64,000 bases of DNA, from assembly GCA_000469685.2 (NCBI GenBank), contig LS997567.1:12347210-12411209 (forward strand). The letters are read 5' to 3'. Shown here piece by piece: positions 34,832 to 46,071 of the stretch (positions are counted from its first letter, which is position 1; every line of letters starts with the position of its first letter). This DNA comes from Haemonchus contortus (lineage: Eukaryota; Nematoda; Chromadorea; Rhabditida; Trichostrongylidae). Below the pieces are notes generated by a model that was given only the letters and a program-made list of their open reading frames with translations, did not search any database and had not been told where the DNA came from. A program made the position numbers and the translations under genes.

Positions 34832-36706
34832 TTAGCGTTTGTCCCGCTTACAAGCGGGTTCCGCTTTTCTGATATGTTGACGCCACTTCTTCCGATTGAA
34901 CGCTTGATGGGAGTGGATGTTAACCGCTTTAGGACCTTCGTGCAACGTATCGAGCCACCGCTGCTTTAGACGTCCTTTAGGCCGCTTTCCGGACACGTCA
35001 AGGTTGAGACCGATCTTACGGATACTGTCCTTCTTTGCGCGAAGAGTATGACAATACCATCGTAGACGAGTTTCGTGCATTTTATCGACAATGGGTACAC
35101 CGAACCGCTCCCTGATGGCGTCATTACTTATACGGTCTAAGCGTGTTACTCCAGCTGTGCAGCGCAGCATTTTGGTCTCCATCACGGTGAGACGGGCTTT
35201 AACCTCTTTGGTTGCAGGCCAGAATTCAGCGCCGTATATCGCGACCGACCGGATGACGGTTCTGTAGATCTTGGACTTGAGACGCTCAGGCATGTTCTTA
35301 TCGCAGAGTACGTCAGTCATGAGCGCCACTTCAACCATGCTGCATTCACGCGAGAACCCGCTTCCAAACCCAGGCTGCCGTCAGACACAATTGCCGATCC
35401 AAGGTACTTGAAGGTTGTTGTCTGTGTGAGCTCAGTGCCATTGATCTTGACAGAGCCTGGCTCGCTCAAATCAGTGGTCAAGTACCCATTCTTTTTGACA
35501 TTTAACCTGAGCCCGAACAGGTCTGCACCTGTGACTCGAGCTCGCTTTTGTCTTCGTTGGCGAGCATCACGTCATCGACATAAAGAAGCGTCCACGGAGC
35601 CGTCTTCTGGAGGTCTTTTGTAATGGTATCCATGACGGCAACAAAAAGTAGCGGGGATAACGCAGAGCCTTGGTGTACTCCGACGGAGAAAAATTTCGCC
35701 GATGTGGCCGCTGCCGCTTGCATTCGGCTCTTTGGGATAGTGTAAAGGATGCGCACCCACTCAATGAGCTCTTCGGGTACACCATGCTGTCGTAAGGCAT
35801 ACCATATAACGTCACGTGGAACGCGGTCGAATGCCTTCTCCGAGTCTAGAAAGGCAAGATGTACCGGTCAACGTTTCTCGCGATGCTTTTCTAGAAGGAG
35901 GCGAGCGGCGTGTATGGCGTCGATGGTGCTACATCCAGCTACGAAAACACACTGGTTAGTGATCAGCTCAACGATATCCCGGATACGACTGTCTATAATC
36001 CGCTCAAAGATTTTTATGCTGTGCGAGAGCAAGCGAATCGAACGGTAGCAAGTGCAGTCCCCAAGACTGCCCTTCTTCTCCCAGATAGGAATCGTCGTGC
36101 TCCGTTGCCAGCTCTCAGACACCTTCTTCTCTGCAACGACCTGGTTGAAGAATTCCGTCAACCATCCTGCAGGATTTCAGCCTTTCGATTTCCACAAGTC
36201 CGCTGCTAAGTCGTCAGGACCAGTTGCTTTGCCTGATTTCATCTTCTTCAAAGCCGTAATGGTCTCATTCACTGTTATCTTCTGAACGGGAACGAGTACT
36301 GGCGGAGCGCAGGGGATGGCGGGATGAGCGCATTCGACTTCTGAGATGTTTGCTGAGTACTCTCGCCATCGTTTCAGTGTTTGCCTGCGGTCCGTTAAGA
36401 GGTGACCGTTTTCGTCATTTATGCCGAAGAACTTTTCTATATCCTCGGTCTGGCGGTTGGGGTCTTTGCGAGTCGGTAAATCCCGAGACTCGAGTTTCTT
36501 ATTAAATCGGCATAATGAGCTGCCTTCTGAGAAGCAACGGCCTTCTTCGCCTCTTTCTTCGCTATCTGATAGCGTTGCCAGTTGTCCGCCGTCTTTTCGA
36601 TGAGAAGTGCGTGGTCCTGCTTTTTCTTCTCACGGACTTTATCCCTGACATGGTCCGTCCACAGCCATGTTTGCTTATCGAGCTTTCGCCGTCCAGGCTT
36701 GGTCAC
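34832..36706 (-). pseudogene. BovB/RTE-like reverse transcriptase and C-terminal domain, broken
   Basis: The linker (36706-36437) reads WLWTDHVRDKVREKKKQDHA. RT motifs follow in pieces: WQRSTTIPIWEKKGSLGDCT and IRLLSHSIKIFERII (36161-35868), then GVHQGSALSPLLFVAVMDT and LLYVDDVMLANEDK with the catalytic YVDD (35756-35502). The C-terminal domain (35338-34832) contains RSVAIYGAEFWPATKEVKAR and RRWLDTL-like sequence. At least three frame changes. Confidence 0.9.
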
Positions 36707-36773
36707 GCCGAGCTTCGACCGTGCAACCCGGGTTATCGCTACCGCAGCTCCCTTCCAAGTTTCGTCGACAGTG

Positions 36774-37640
36774 TTACCGCTGGGGTAACAGAATGCTTGG
36801 AACGACGGCCTCTTCTTTCTCCTCCGGTCGCCTCCACTTGATTCTTGCAGGCCCGCACCTTTCTGCTAATTTCGGTTTCGGCGGAGCGATCTTCAAAGTA
36901 CAAATCAGTGGCCGGTGTTGTGTTGCGACCGTTTCATAGGGAACTGTCTTTGCGTCTGTTAGGAGCCCCTGACCGCGGTGCCTGACAAGGACAAAATCGC
37001 GTTCTGTTCCCACCGCTATAGAAGGTGATGAGATGAGAGTCACGTTTGCGAAATCTCGTGTTTACAATGGCGAGATTATGCGAGTCTGCATATTCGAGAA
37101 TTCGTTCGCCATCAGTGTTACGTGACCCATATCCGAAACCACCATGGCAGATATAACCGCCTTTCGTAGCGCTCACGTGACCGTTGAGGTCACCTGCGAC
37201 AACTATGGCTTCTTGTAACGGTACTTCAGCTGTCTTTTCATTGAGCAGGTTCCAGAGCTTTTCCTTGGTCTGCTCGGAACATCTAGTCTGCGGAGCATAA
37301 GCTGAGAAGAGATGGTATTTTTGGTGTTTGATAACTACCACGATCTTCATTAGGCGGTCATCGAAGCGATCCATGCTTACTATCGAGTCACGGAACCGTT
37401 CAGAGACTATTATCCCGACGCCAATTGTGGTGTTCGGGCCACCACAAAGAACGGCTTCGAAGCCGAGGCCCCTGGACTTGTAGCAGGACCACCTCGTTTC
37501 CTGTACGGCACAGAAATCAATTCGCCGACGCGTCCCGTTAATGTGCCAACATTTAAGGTCGCAACGCGGGTCTTCCATACTTTGCGTGGTTTTCGGACTA
37601 GCTTAGTTGCTCTCCGATGCCGTCCTTGCACCGGAGACAC
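36774..37640 (-). pseudogene. BovB/RTE-like AP endonuclease, frameshifted
   Basis: Starts WKTRVATLNVGTLTGRVGEL (37640 side), shifts frame to FCAVQETRWSCYKSRGLGFE, FSAYAPQTRCSEQ and VVAGDLNGHVSATKGG, then shifts again to ERDFVLVRHRG and VATQHRPLICTLKI, the counterpart of the SDH motif in this family. It would nick target DNA for insertion. Two frameshifts make it inactive. Confidence 0.9.
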
Positions 37641-37830
37641 GCCACCGGGCCTTGCGTAGCATTACATCGAACTTCTTTAAGTGACATTAACATTTTTGAT
37701 GTGACTGGGGTGTTCGTAGGCCGGCCTGTCACGGGGGCCTGTCGCTGCATTCGAATGTCCGTGTTCAGCTCAGCCCACAGAGTGGGCAGTTTCCAGTGGC
37801 ACCCTTTGGAGGCCATCGAACAAAACACGC

Positions 37831-39177
37831 ATTATTGACGCTAAGAAATCATGCGATGCAAAGGTTATCGACTTGTGAGATACCGGTCGACTTCTCACTC
37901 TCGGATTTCTGAGGGTAGCCACCGTCGGCGTAGCTACTTGTAAACAAAACCAGTCATGGCTCATAGCTGCAATAATTAGCAATTTTTGTTAGCACGAATG
38001 CTGCAACCATGTCTTGTCTACGTGCTCTCGTCATCATCACCTCATACAATTCTGTGAATCAACGACAGTTGAAACACCTCATCACTCTGCAGAGTATGAC
38101 AATTTTCTTACCATTTTTCTTTGCTACTGATTTACAACCCTGCAGCGACATTCCCAATTCATCTTAAAAGGGATACCTTGAATAATCGTGAACGTGCCCT
38201 AAAGTCATGCTGGCTGAAATTAGTTCTCAAAATTAGTTGCCGGTCTGAAGAGTTCCGCTAATCTAACATTGAAGAAGCTGAGGCAGGATCGAAGCGACTG
38301 AATAGTGCGCCTTTCCGCAGACCAATCTCCTCCTTAACCCAAGCTCCTTTATAAGAGTGTCAATCTCATAAGGGGAACGGCAATACGAACAAACCTTCCG
38401 GTCGAATTAGGTTCTCCCAAGACTGTTGATCAGGCTGTCGAAGTTTTGACACTTGATGTAGCTATTTTTCTGCCATTTCCGAGGGGAACATAGTTTCCAT
38501 GATCCTCCTATTTGCAGCTATCATAGCTGCTCAAAATATGATCCTTTCTGCTTTTTTCATCTCAGGAGTGCAGACAATGAGCTTAGTAGTGCTTGGCTTT
38601 CTATAACACTGCGAAATGTTCATCACACCAAAGCCTCCGTCGAATGTTAAGTCGAGTCTTTCCGTGTTATTCTGAAGTGCACAGAAGGTGCGTTGGTTGC
38701 TGGAAATACACATCCGTCCACTTGCATAAAGCTAAATATAAATTTGTCATCCATGTCTAACAGTAGAAAAACTTGAAACGTCTGGCACATTCATATTCCT
38801 TTACATGGTCCTAAAGCTATGGTCGAGTTCACTGCTCTCTGTCGAGTAGCTGGACCCTCAGCTAAAAGGCTCTTCGATCCCCCCGGCTTCATGTTTGGCG
38901 ACAAACTTTGACTCTGTTATCTCTATAAATCGATGATCTCTGGGGCGAACCAAAGAATCTGCAACTTATTCGAGACTCTCTATTCGGAATTTTCGCCCAT
39001 CTTACTGGAAGCACATGAGGCTTGCGTTTGCCCGGTACTCGAGAGTGGCGATGAATCTTTTCCCTGTTCAACAAAAAAGTATAGCACTGTTCGAGAGCTA
39101 TTAAAACAGTTTTACTCAGAAACTTATCGTCCGTTGCAGTGCAGTCAGATATTCTGAATGGGACTGACCAGTTGTTG
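37831..39177. other. No recognised gene
   Basis: Unique-looking sequence. No transposon, exon or RNA gene was identified. Confidence 0.55.
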
Positions 39178-39261
39178 CACCAAATCCCTTCCCGTCCGTT
39201 CTCGCATTGGGCTCCTGGTAGGAGGACCCCAATGCGAGAACGGACGCGAAGGGATTTGGTG
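39178..39261. repeat. Long near-perfect hairpin
   Basis: Arms 39178-39211 and 39228-39261 are complementary over 34 bp with a single mismatch. The 16-nt loop itself contains CTCCT/AGGAG, extending the stem. It could be a foldback/MITE relic or a small-RNA precursor. It is not associated with a recognised element. Confidence 0.9.
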
Positions 39262-40532
39262 ATCCTGATCACGGTGAGGAAGCCTAATAGAAATATGGTA
39301 TGAACATACAAATAGCAGTAGCCATAAGTTCATGACTACCCGTGTGTCCGTCGAAATAAATAAGCAATACTTATGACGTCTTACGCCTACTACACTATCC
39401 ATTCCATTCATGAGCGTCTATGCCCTGACGCTCTCCTCATAGTTGACTCGACTTCGTTACGACAGCTACGTCCAACAGGGAGGGCAATATTCAGACGCTA
39501 CGGCAACAGTAATAGAGGCGTAGCCTGCGATGGCATTGGTGACCAAGATGAAAACGACGATACGACGCATACGATCCAGACGATTGATGCCGCAGATACG
39601 ACTCATACCATTTTAGGACCGCAGATGCTTGCGGCAATGCATTTCGCTGCGTATCTGACGGCACGCTAGACCCGCGCACGACAGACCAGTCGCGACCCTT
39701 TAATAAAGTTGTACGCAAGGCACGACGCCAGGGAGGGGTCTTAACTTCCCATGAACTCCGAATAGAAACATAGGTATATCGATAGGGTTTGGAAAGTTAT
39801 TAACAGATCTGGAAGTTAGAGCCGCTGAATGAGACTACCAAACAGTTATGAGCGATCTGAGTTTGCATGCTCAAAATAGTGCCACTTGATATGCACAGTG
39901 CCCGCAACGGTCTCATGGGTCGTCGTTGTGTTTCGTTGGCAGTGGTTTCCCTATCCAAGATGTCGGTGAGGGTTTGTTCCCCGTTGATGCTCTCGTTTTT
40001 GCAGCACATGCTTCCCTTCGAATGAAAGTACTTGAACTGTTTTTTGCTGCTGAGGTTAAGTTTTTTTGGTCTCACACTTGTAATCACCTATTTATCGCTC
40101 ATCACCCCACTTATTTGAAAATTTTTTTCAACGTTAGTTTTCTAACGCTCTTTTATTTTCAACGTTGCAACACATACACCCCCAAGGGAAGTCGTTTTGG
40201 AACAGAGACATGCCCAAAATTCAACATATATGAAGCAACTCAAAAAATGGGTAGAGAAAACTTGTATTTTTGGTCTCAATTCGAATGAGTGTTCCGTTTC
40301 GTTATAGAGAGACAGCATGTGTGAGGTTCGCATTCGCAATGATCGAAGCATATCTGCTTCAATCATTTCTTGGATTATTTTATCATTATTGAGATTTTCA
40401 CGCATATCTTTTATTCCATGCTCTCAGCAGACAATCTTCGAGCGCTCACAACTTTTTTGTTAGACTTGTTTAGCAGTTTTAGTTCTCAAATCTGTTAATA
40501 TCTTTTCAGACCCTATCGATGTTCTTGGGTCT
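39262..40532. other. No recognised gene
   Basis: Several short open stretches without motifs, splice context or repeat partners. Confidence 0.55.
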
Positions 40533-40772
40533 CTATTCAAAGTTCCATGGAAAGTTGAAACCCTTCTCCGGTGAGAGAAGAAATCTGTAGGAAGTGAACA
40601 GTCTGTCATCCAGAACCGGTAGAACTAATCTGGCCCTGACAGACTTTTTTGATGTGGCCTCATCAAATAGTAGCAGGGTCAATCCAGAATTCCAGTTGCT
40701 GAGACACAGGTTAGGTTCGGATGCTTTGCTGCAGGATCCAAACCTATTTTCAACAAATGCTCTGCTATTCAT
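40533..40772 (-). CDS. Unrecognised 79-codon open frame, possible terminal exon
   Basis: Begins at ATG just after an acceptor-like AAAACAGCCTAG and ends with TAG. Protein-like composition (SGLTLLLFDEATSKKSVRAR, then DRLFTSYRFLLSPEKGF). The antisense frame is also open (40594-40791), which reduces confidence. The family is not recognised. Confidence 0.25.
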   Translation of the reverse strand: MNSRAFVENRFGSCSKASEPNLCLSNWNSGLTLLLFDEATSKKSVRARLVLPVLDDRLFTSYRFLLSPEKGFNFPWNFE

Positions 40773-41761
40773 AGCTTCTAGGCTGTTTTGAAAAGCTCAT
40801 CTTTGAAGACTAGTTCCTCAGTTCATATCTCTTTTAAATCTTATCTTTCAAAGTTAGCTCAGTCAGTCATTCCTCCACTAACTTATTCTTTTTTGCTTAG
40901 TTTCGTTTACTCATACTTGTGTCTGTTTTGGCTCACATTTCTTTGTAGCACTGCTTTAAAATTTTTGTTATCTACTCTTAATCATAGGGCTTTTGACTTC
41001 TGCTGTGCCACCGGTTTTCTGTCTACTACGAGATTACAGGTTCTGACGAGCTCACTCCACGTGAGCTTAGGTCACGCCTTCAGTTACCAATTGTGATAAA
41101 AGGTTACTTTGTTATCGTCCGCTTCTAAGGACATATAGAGCCTTTGCATGTTGATTAGGTAGAGATCAATTGCTTGGGAGCTAGAATAAGTCTCAGAGCG
41201 GAATAAATCAAGTTCAAATTTGTGTGAAAGATTTCTTTGTTGAGGACGGTCTGTAAATGTTTCTGTGAAGATCTTTTATGCAGCATTGTTGTCATCTCAG
41301 GCTTTATAGACAGGGAGGTACATGTCGAGGTAGCCTAACAAAAACAGCTCGGTTACTTTGTTCAAAAACGTTTGACAGCTCAGAAAAATTGAGATCTCAG
41401 AGTATTGGAGAAATTGGTTTGAACCCCTGAAGTAAGCGATGACTGCACTAAGGTCCAGGATAAAATATTCATGACTATTTCCAAAGAAGTCACACATTCC
41501 GGTCAACAAGGTCACAAATTCAGCACATGGTAAGGGGATTCTTGTATTTCCAAGGTGAAATTAACGATATCATTATAAAGATTATATGAGGTTCCGTAAC
41601 TTTGCAAACTCTGAATCCGAGAAACTCCAGCTTCCATTCAAAATTCAAGCATCACAACCAGTTAGTATTACTGTATTCACTTGGAGCTTTCAAAGACTTA
41701 GGCTTCACTGAGTCGATGTATTGTCCAGTGCAAGCTTCCCTTCTTGAGGAAGGTTGGGTAG
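40773..41761. other. No recognised gene
   Basis: Pyrimidine-rich patches around 40800-41000 on the + strand. Nothing else was recognised. Confidence 0.5.
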
Positions 41762-41814
41762 ATGAGTCAAGCGCGCAGATTCGAATTCGAGTGCTACTGT
41801 AAAAACTTCCTCAG
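41762..41814 (+). CDS. Candidate small gene, exon 1
   Basis: An ATG directly after an in-frame stop, then MSQARRFEFECYCKNFL and two bases of the next codon. Donor CAG/GTAGGT. Joins in phase to 41901-42090 across an 86-bp intron. The spliced frame is 80 codons. The family is not recognised. Confidence 0.3.
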
Positions 41815-41900
41815 GTAGGTCATCTCACTTCGCTTCGTTCCTTTTTGACTGAAACACCACTGGGTGCGACCGGCAATTTTTCTTAGCTCATACCTGGCAG

Positions 41901-42090
41901 GAATTGGTTGTTGCCCATAAGAAACATTATGAAACGGTGTAGACTGAAGATAGCTGAAGATATTGCTCAGCTACGCTCATTCGGTAGAGCAGCTTTATTG
42001 AGGTTCGAAGGAACTACGGCTGGAGGAGCTAACGATAGTAATCCACGTTTGGCTGCAGGATGGAATCTACAACCCCTTAACTCCTTTTAG
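41901..42090 (+). CDS. Candidate small gene, exon 2
   Basis: Follows the acceptor CATACCTGGCAG. Continues NWLLPIRNIMKRCRLKIAED, then AQLRSFGRAALLRF and ends WNLQPLNSF stop at 42090. Basic and helical in the middle. It is supported by splice consensus and phase only. Confidence 0.3.
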
Positions 42091-42287
42091 TACCCTCGTG
42101 ATAAAGAATAGCTCTTTCAGAAGCACGCCTTCATTACACAGCCAAGTTGGTGAGAGACCACCGCGGACGCGCTTAGTTTGCTTTTAACCTACATCAATAA
42201 TCTTCAGTGCTAGACTTCTCCAGATTCCTTGGCAAGCAATACCTCTGTGCGGGGGTCGATAGAAACTGAAAAACTTCTGTAAAACTT

Positions 42288-42530
42288 TCAATTGCTACAA
42301 ATACTGCTCTTGTATCTATTGTCTCCTTTCTTTGGAGATTCTACTTCAAGAATCGGGTTGCCTGTGAAGGTATCGCAATCTTCAAACAAAGCTTTTCTTT
42401 CTATTTCATCGCGTCTCCTATATTTCTGTGATAGCATTGCTTGTTCTTCGAACAAACCTTTTCTTTCTATCTCATCACTTCGCCTATATTTCTGTGATAG
42501 CATTGCTTGTGACGCCGCGCAACTTCCATA
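42288..42530 (-). CDS. Open frame with in-frame tandem repeat
   Basis: Two adjacent 66-bp direct repeats encode near-identical 22-residue units (AMLSQKYRRxDEIERKxLFE), followed by a unique tail (DTFTGNPILEVESPKKGDN) and a stop. The units differ at about three residues and the frame is kept. No homology is recognised, and the 5' side is open beyond the first repeat (SYGSCAASQ). It may be a coding exon or a recent tandem duplication in non-coding DNA. Confidence 0.35.
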   Translation of the reverse strand, partial: YGSCAASQAMLSQKYRRSDEIERKGLFEEQAMLSQKYRRRDEIERKALFEDCDTFTGNPILEVESPKKGDNRYKSSICSN

Positions 42531-42744
42531 GCTTTGGTATACATATTGATCGAGGATGAAAACCAGAAGTTCTTACGGGAGTGCGTCCTTTTGATTTGGT
42601 GCTTCATCACAAAGCAAGGAGCTGCAATCCGTTTGGAACTTGTGCAAAAGTAAAGCAAAACATAGGTCTGACAGTAGAAAAGATGGAAACGAAAAATAGA
42701 AGTAACAGCTCTAAAACAGCTCACTCCACGCAAAGTCTGCTCAT

Positions 42745-43380
42745 TCTGAAGCTGTGAAACGTGCAGTAGTCCGTAACATGTACAAAACGTCAACAGGAAT
42801 GTTTACAGGCGAGGTGGAACGGGAAGAGTCGCGTAAGCTAGCATGCGAGATCGCAAGGTGGAATGGCTATGGGATACAACACTGAAGTTCGGGCTCAAAA
42901 GAGTATACGCTGGGGAACCGTGAGAATGTGATGTATTCCCGGCTTCGGATAAAGTCAACGCGGAAATCCGGAAGTACACTGCTCGAGCGGATCTAGCTAA
43001 TGATGTTATCTTGTTCAACCTACCGACGGACAATATCGAACGTCAACTTATCAGTACACTTTATGATCGTGCATATTCTAAAATAACTGCGTTATTTGCC
43101 CGCATGGAATAGAAGGGGATTGCACACAGCGAGGGACAACTCTAGTGTTCGGCCTGTGACGAAATATATATTGGTAAGACGGGTAGGATGCTAGGCGTAC
43201 GTGTCGAAGAACGTTGAGCAGGTAATAGGCATAGAAGCCTCTTCACACCACTTGGAAAGCATCGACTAGAGAGGTCAGTGCTAGAAAGATCCTGGAAGCG
43301 TTGCACATCCGCGAGAGAAATTCCGAGCTGAACAACCGAAATGATGCATTGCCATAACAGGCGAATTTCTGCATTCATTC
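42745..43380 (+). pseudogene. Penelope-like element C-terminus (family B), broken
   Basis: Reads HSEAVKRAVVRNMYKTSTGM and EESRKLACEIARWNGYG in frame (RT end), then the linker (ARADLANDVI-like), LYDRAYSKIT and the endonuclease with TSVRPVTKYILV-type shifted frames. The underlying DNA matches the intact endonuclease at 63460-63999 (shared CTGTGACGAAATATATTGGT-like core). Several frameshifts and stops. Confidence 0.82.
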
Positions 43381-43617
43381 CTTTTTGTGGGCTTTGAGAA
43401 CAGCGCGCAAATCTTATCCAACGACCGTCAATGATGTCTGGTTGGCCCCTTGTTGTTCACTGAATTGAATGGGACGGCAGCGTCGGTGGAACCGCAGAAG
43501 GCTGTTATCGGTTGCGTTCTTTTGGTGTTCAAGTTCCTGGGATCTGTTGCAACTAGGCTAACGCTTTTGGGTGCTTGGTCGGGTAAGCCCCAGATCAGGA
43601 GCTCCAAACTGCTTTCA

Positions 43618-43654
43618 GGTCCTTGGAGACGACGACTTAGTCGAAACGTCAACC
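43618..43654 (+). ncRNA. Hammerhead-like motif (family B), partly degenerate
   Basis: GGTC, degenerate core TTGGAGA, stem II GAC-GACTTA-GTC, GAAAC, triplet GTC, AACC. Stem I keeps three of four pairs. It lies downstream of the family B coding relic on the same strand and aligns base for base with the better copy at 63201-63237. Confidence 0.45.
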
Positions 43655-44034
43655 AAATAAAGCTGTTCCCACCATAACAAACCTATACGGCAGAACTGTG
43701 CGAAACATTTACTATCGTGCTCAGGTTTCAAGAAGACCGAAGGTGGAGAGAATAAGAGAGTAAAAGAGCTTCCCGACGATGTAAGAAGTGCTGTTAAAGT
43801 GCAGAAGATGGTAAGATAAATGGATATGAAAAAGTCGTCGCGGTCAAGCTGTAACGAAAGATGATTTTAGCCAAATAACTAGGCTTGTTGGACATTTCTG
43901 TAATACAATGTGCAGAAGTGGTCATTACTAGGTCAACAGCGCTTACCTTGTTGATTTTTTGGAATGGAGAAGAGATTGAGGTAGCTGCTGATCTGCATAA
44001 TTTTTGTATGCGCTGCCTTCCACTTTCGGAGCCA

Positions 44035-44095
44035 GAAATCGGGCTTGAACCCGAACTTATCTCAGAACACCACTTAGCCCGCGCGCAATGTCGTG
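44035..44095 (-). repeat. tRNA-like fragment, degenerate
   Basis: On the - strand GGGCTAAGTGG (A-box-like) is followed about 22 nt later by a perfect T-arm/B-box GGGTTCAAGCCC. The spacing is too short for a full tRNA, so it is a tRNA-derived relic or SINE head, not a functional gene. Confidence 0.4.
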
Positions 44096-44289
44096 TGCGT
44101 CTTATGGCTTCTGATAAATGAATTTCCTTCAAAATATCCTTTGGACATCCTCCTCCTAGCAACACAGTGACCACCCTCCTCCAAAAGAATGGAAAGTACC
44201 GTTTTCCCACCCCAACTAATAGCGTCATAAGCCGCCTTACGAGAGCGCTTATTTCTAGCAAACTGCATTTGGCAACCATTTACATTCAT
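44074..44289 (-). CDS. Unrecognised 71-codon open frame
   Basis: Starts at ATG and ends at the tRNA-like relic. Protein-like and basic (FARNKRSRKAAYDAISWGGK, then VLSILLEEGGHCVARRRMSK). It may be the remnant of an exon cut by the tRNA-like repeat. The family is not recognised. Confidence 0.25.
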   Translation of the reverse strand: MNVNGCQMQFARNKRSRKAAYDAISWGGKTVLSILLEEGGHCVARRRMSKGYFEGNSFIRSHKTHTTLRAG

Positions 44290-44794
44290 TTATCCATATA
44301 GTGAAGGAGACAACTCAAAAGAGCGAGGAGAGACCTTGAATTCATTTACTTTCTTGTTTACCCCTTATCATTGTGGGATACCTGTAATTCAGTGAAGATG
44401 AAATAGGAATTCGTTTGCACTACGATCACTTATCCGCACCCGTCGGAGTAGGCATATGATAGCATACCAATCGTCGATCTCGCTGATCAATATATTGCTT
44501 GATGACATTTTCAGCAAAAATCATGATGAGCAGGTCCAAACTAGCTATTTTCGCGCAGACCCCGTCCCTAATGGGCGGAGTCTACATCTGTCCGCTATCA
44601 ATAGCTTTCCCATCATGCCATCTACATCTCTGCCGTATTTGAACGCCCCAGGACTAAGTTAACTGTTTTTGCGGGAGCCCCACCCCCAGGGCGAGCCTAG
44701 CGTGAGTCACGTGTACCCTAGGAGTCCGGCTCATTCTCCACTTGTTCCAATCTGTCTGAGCTGTTCCAGTTGATTCCCGGGGGCGCCATATAGG

Positions 44795-44842
44795 ATAGTT
44801 ACAGACGAACAGACAAACAGAAAAACAGACAAACTGACAAAC
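44795..44842 (+). repeat. (ACAGACAA)n-type short tandem repeat
   Basis: Imperfect repeats of AGACAAAC/ACAGACAA. The reverse frame gives a spurious Cys/Val/Phe-rich peptide. Confidence 0.85.
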
Positions 44843-45504
44843 GGGCATTTGGGGTTTATATGTAGTATGGATAGTTCGCTGATGTAGGACTTTTCGAGAA
44901 GTGTACAAAATGATTCAAAAACAGGATTTTAATGAATTTTTTTGAAAAACGACATTACTCTTGGAAGAGCCGTGTAGTTTTGATCCCACTATGGCTTAGT
45001 ATGCACCGTGCTCATTATTTAAACACCCATGCTCCCCTTTTCTACTCATCCGATAGCAATTTATCATAGTTAGCTGCTGCAAAGTGAACTATAAATTCAG
45101 CAGAAGACTTCATATCGTAAGATTTGACGAAATGAACGGCGCTTCAAACACTGATGTAGATGTACAGATGTATTGCAGTTCAAACATCTGTTCAGAAAGC
45201 CCACCACCTGATCCGCTATAATTTCGTCAAGCGCTTAATTTCTTTCCTCTTCCGAACGCTTTTTGAGAGGCACTTTTATTCTGGTTCTTTTCGAGCGTTT
45301 CGTTAGTGTTTGAATGCGTCATGAGCTGTGAAGCCAGCGAGGAATTGCGAAATTCATAAATTGTAGTAGTAATTTGTCGAACTTTTCAGAACTTCTGAGG
45401 TTTTATGGAGGAATGGCACAAAATGTTACTGACATGAGTGTTTATGAAGGCACCGCATAGAATCAAGGTGTCGTTCACGGTCCCAGGCGCTGCAGCTATT
45501 AGGG
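44843..45504. other. No recognised gene
   Basis: Unique-looking sequence between a short tandem repeat and the gene model at 45505. Nothing was recognised. Confidence 0.5.
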
Positions 45505-45799
45505 CTAGGCACCCAGTAGTCTACAGAATGTCTCGCAATGAAAACTCTTCTCTAGCGCCTCACATGTTGCACGCAGGATAACACCTTCATTTATTTCAAG
45601 CCAATCTTCAGTTACGTTTTCAGAAACGCCGAAAGAGGTGAAAATCTGAACAGGTCTCCTCTGACAGGTACCACGAGAAGCCAAGTGGGTTGAGAGCTGA
45701 TGAGCATGATGGTCATTCTTAGGTGCTTGTGAAGTCGAGCAGCCTGCGTCGGCATCACTCTCAGACGAGCTTGACTCTTTGGGCAGGTGTGCCGTCACG
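45505..45799 (-). CDS. Host gene, terminal exon (family not recognised)
   Basis: Acceptor GGTCCTTCCAG, then one base completing a codon and 97 codons to a TAG stop. The protein begins VTAHLPKESSSSESDADAGC, a Ser/Asp-rich linker, and ends in a compact-looking part (FTSFGVSENVTEDWLEINEG, then ATCEALEKSFHCETFCRLL). It joins in phase to the exon at 45877-46071 across a 77-bp intron. Sense-strand composition, splice sites and phase all agree, which makes this the best-supported non-tetraspanin host model in the window. Confidence 0.5.
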
Positions 45800-45876
45800 C
45801 TGGAAGGACCATAGGTAGTATCAGAGAGCGGCATTGGATCAAGGCTCTGAATCAATGCTCAACACTAGTTCCTCAC

Positions 45877-46071
45877 AGTATGATCTCTAAGTACGAGTCT
45901 TTGTCAGTTTTCACTCTTGTAACTACGAAATCAATGGACTTCACCATTGCTTGTGACTCCCTCCCTAAACCTTCATTTTGCTTTTCCTGTAGTATGCTTC
46001 TCGTTAGGAGAGATAGCATTCTAGATATATCCAGCAAGGAGAACAGGATCGTCTTATTTGTTGAGTATTGA
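45877..46071 (-). CDS. Host gene, internal exon (family not recognised)
   Basis: 195 bp between a long polypyrimidine acceptor (TTTTCTCTGTTATCACAATATAG) split by a few purines and the donor GTGAGG. It starts with one base of a split codon and ends with two. The encoded segment is helical: QYSTNK-like start, then ILFSLLDISRMLSLLTRSIL, QAMVKSIDFVVTRVKTDKDS and YLEII. Upstream exons should lie above 46071 on the - strand; none could be fixed. Confidence 0.48.

Larger units (their letters stand above)
34800..37830 (-). mobile_element. BovB/RTE-clade-like LINE, decayed
   Basis: About 3 kb on the - strand in the order 5' leader, AP endonuclease, RT, C-terminal domain. The family differs from the RTE-1-like copies: its endonuclease starts with TRVATLNVGTLTGR, the type often annotated as craniofacial development protein 2-like. 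Every domain is frameshifted. No target duplication was identified. Confidence 0.9.
42700..43735 (+). mobile_element. Penelope-like element (family B), plus copy
   Basis: Holds a coding relic (42745-43380), an untranslated tail, a hammerhead-like motif at 43618 and ~80 bp of trailing sequence (CAGGTTTCAAGAAGACCGAA at about 43725). The same order occurs on the - strand at 63100-64000. Confidence 0.85.

Noticed and set aside
43794..44279. 161-codon - strand frame
   Set aside because: No ATG start, crosses the tRNA-like relic, and competes with a better frame at 44074-44289.
44654..44908. Frame with FVCFSVCLFVC-type peptide
   Set aside because: Produced by the (ACAGACAA)n tandem repeat read in reverse.
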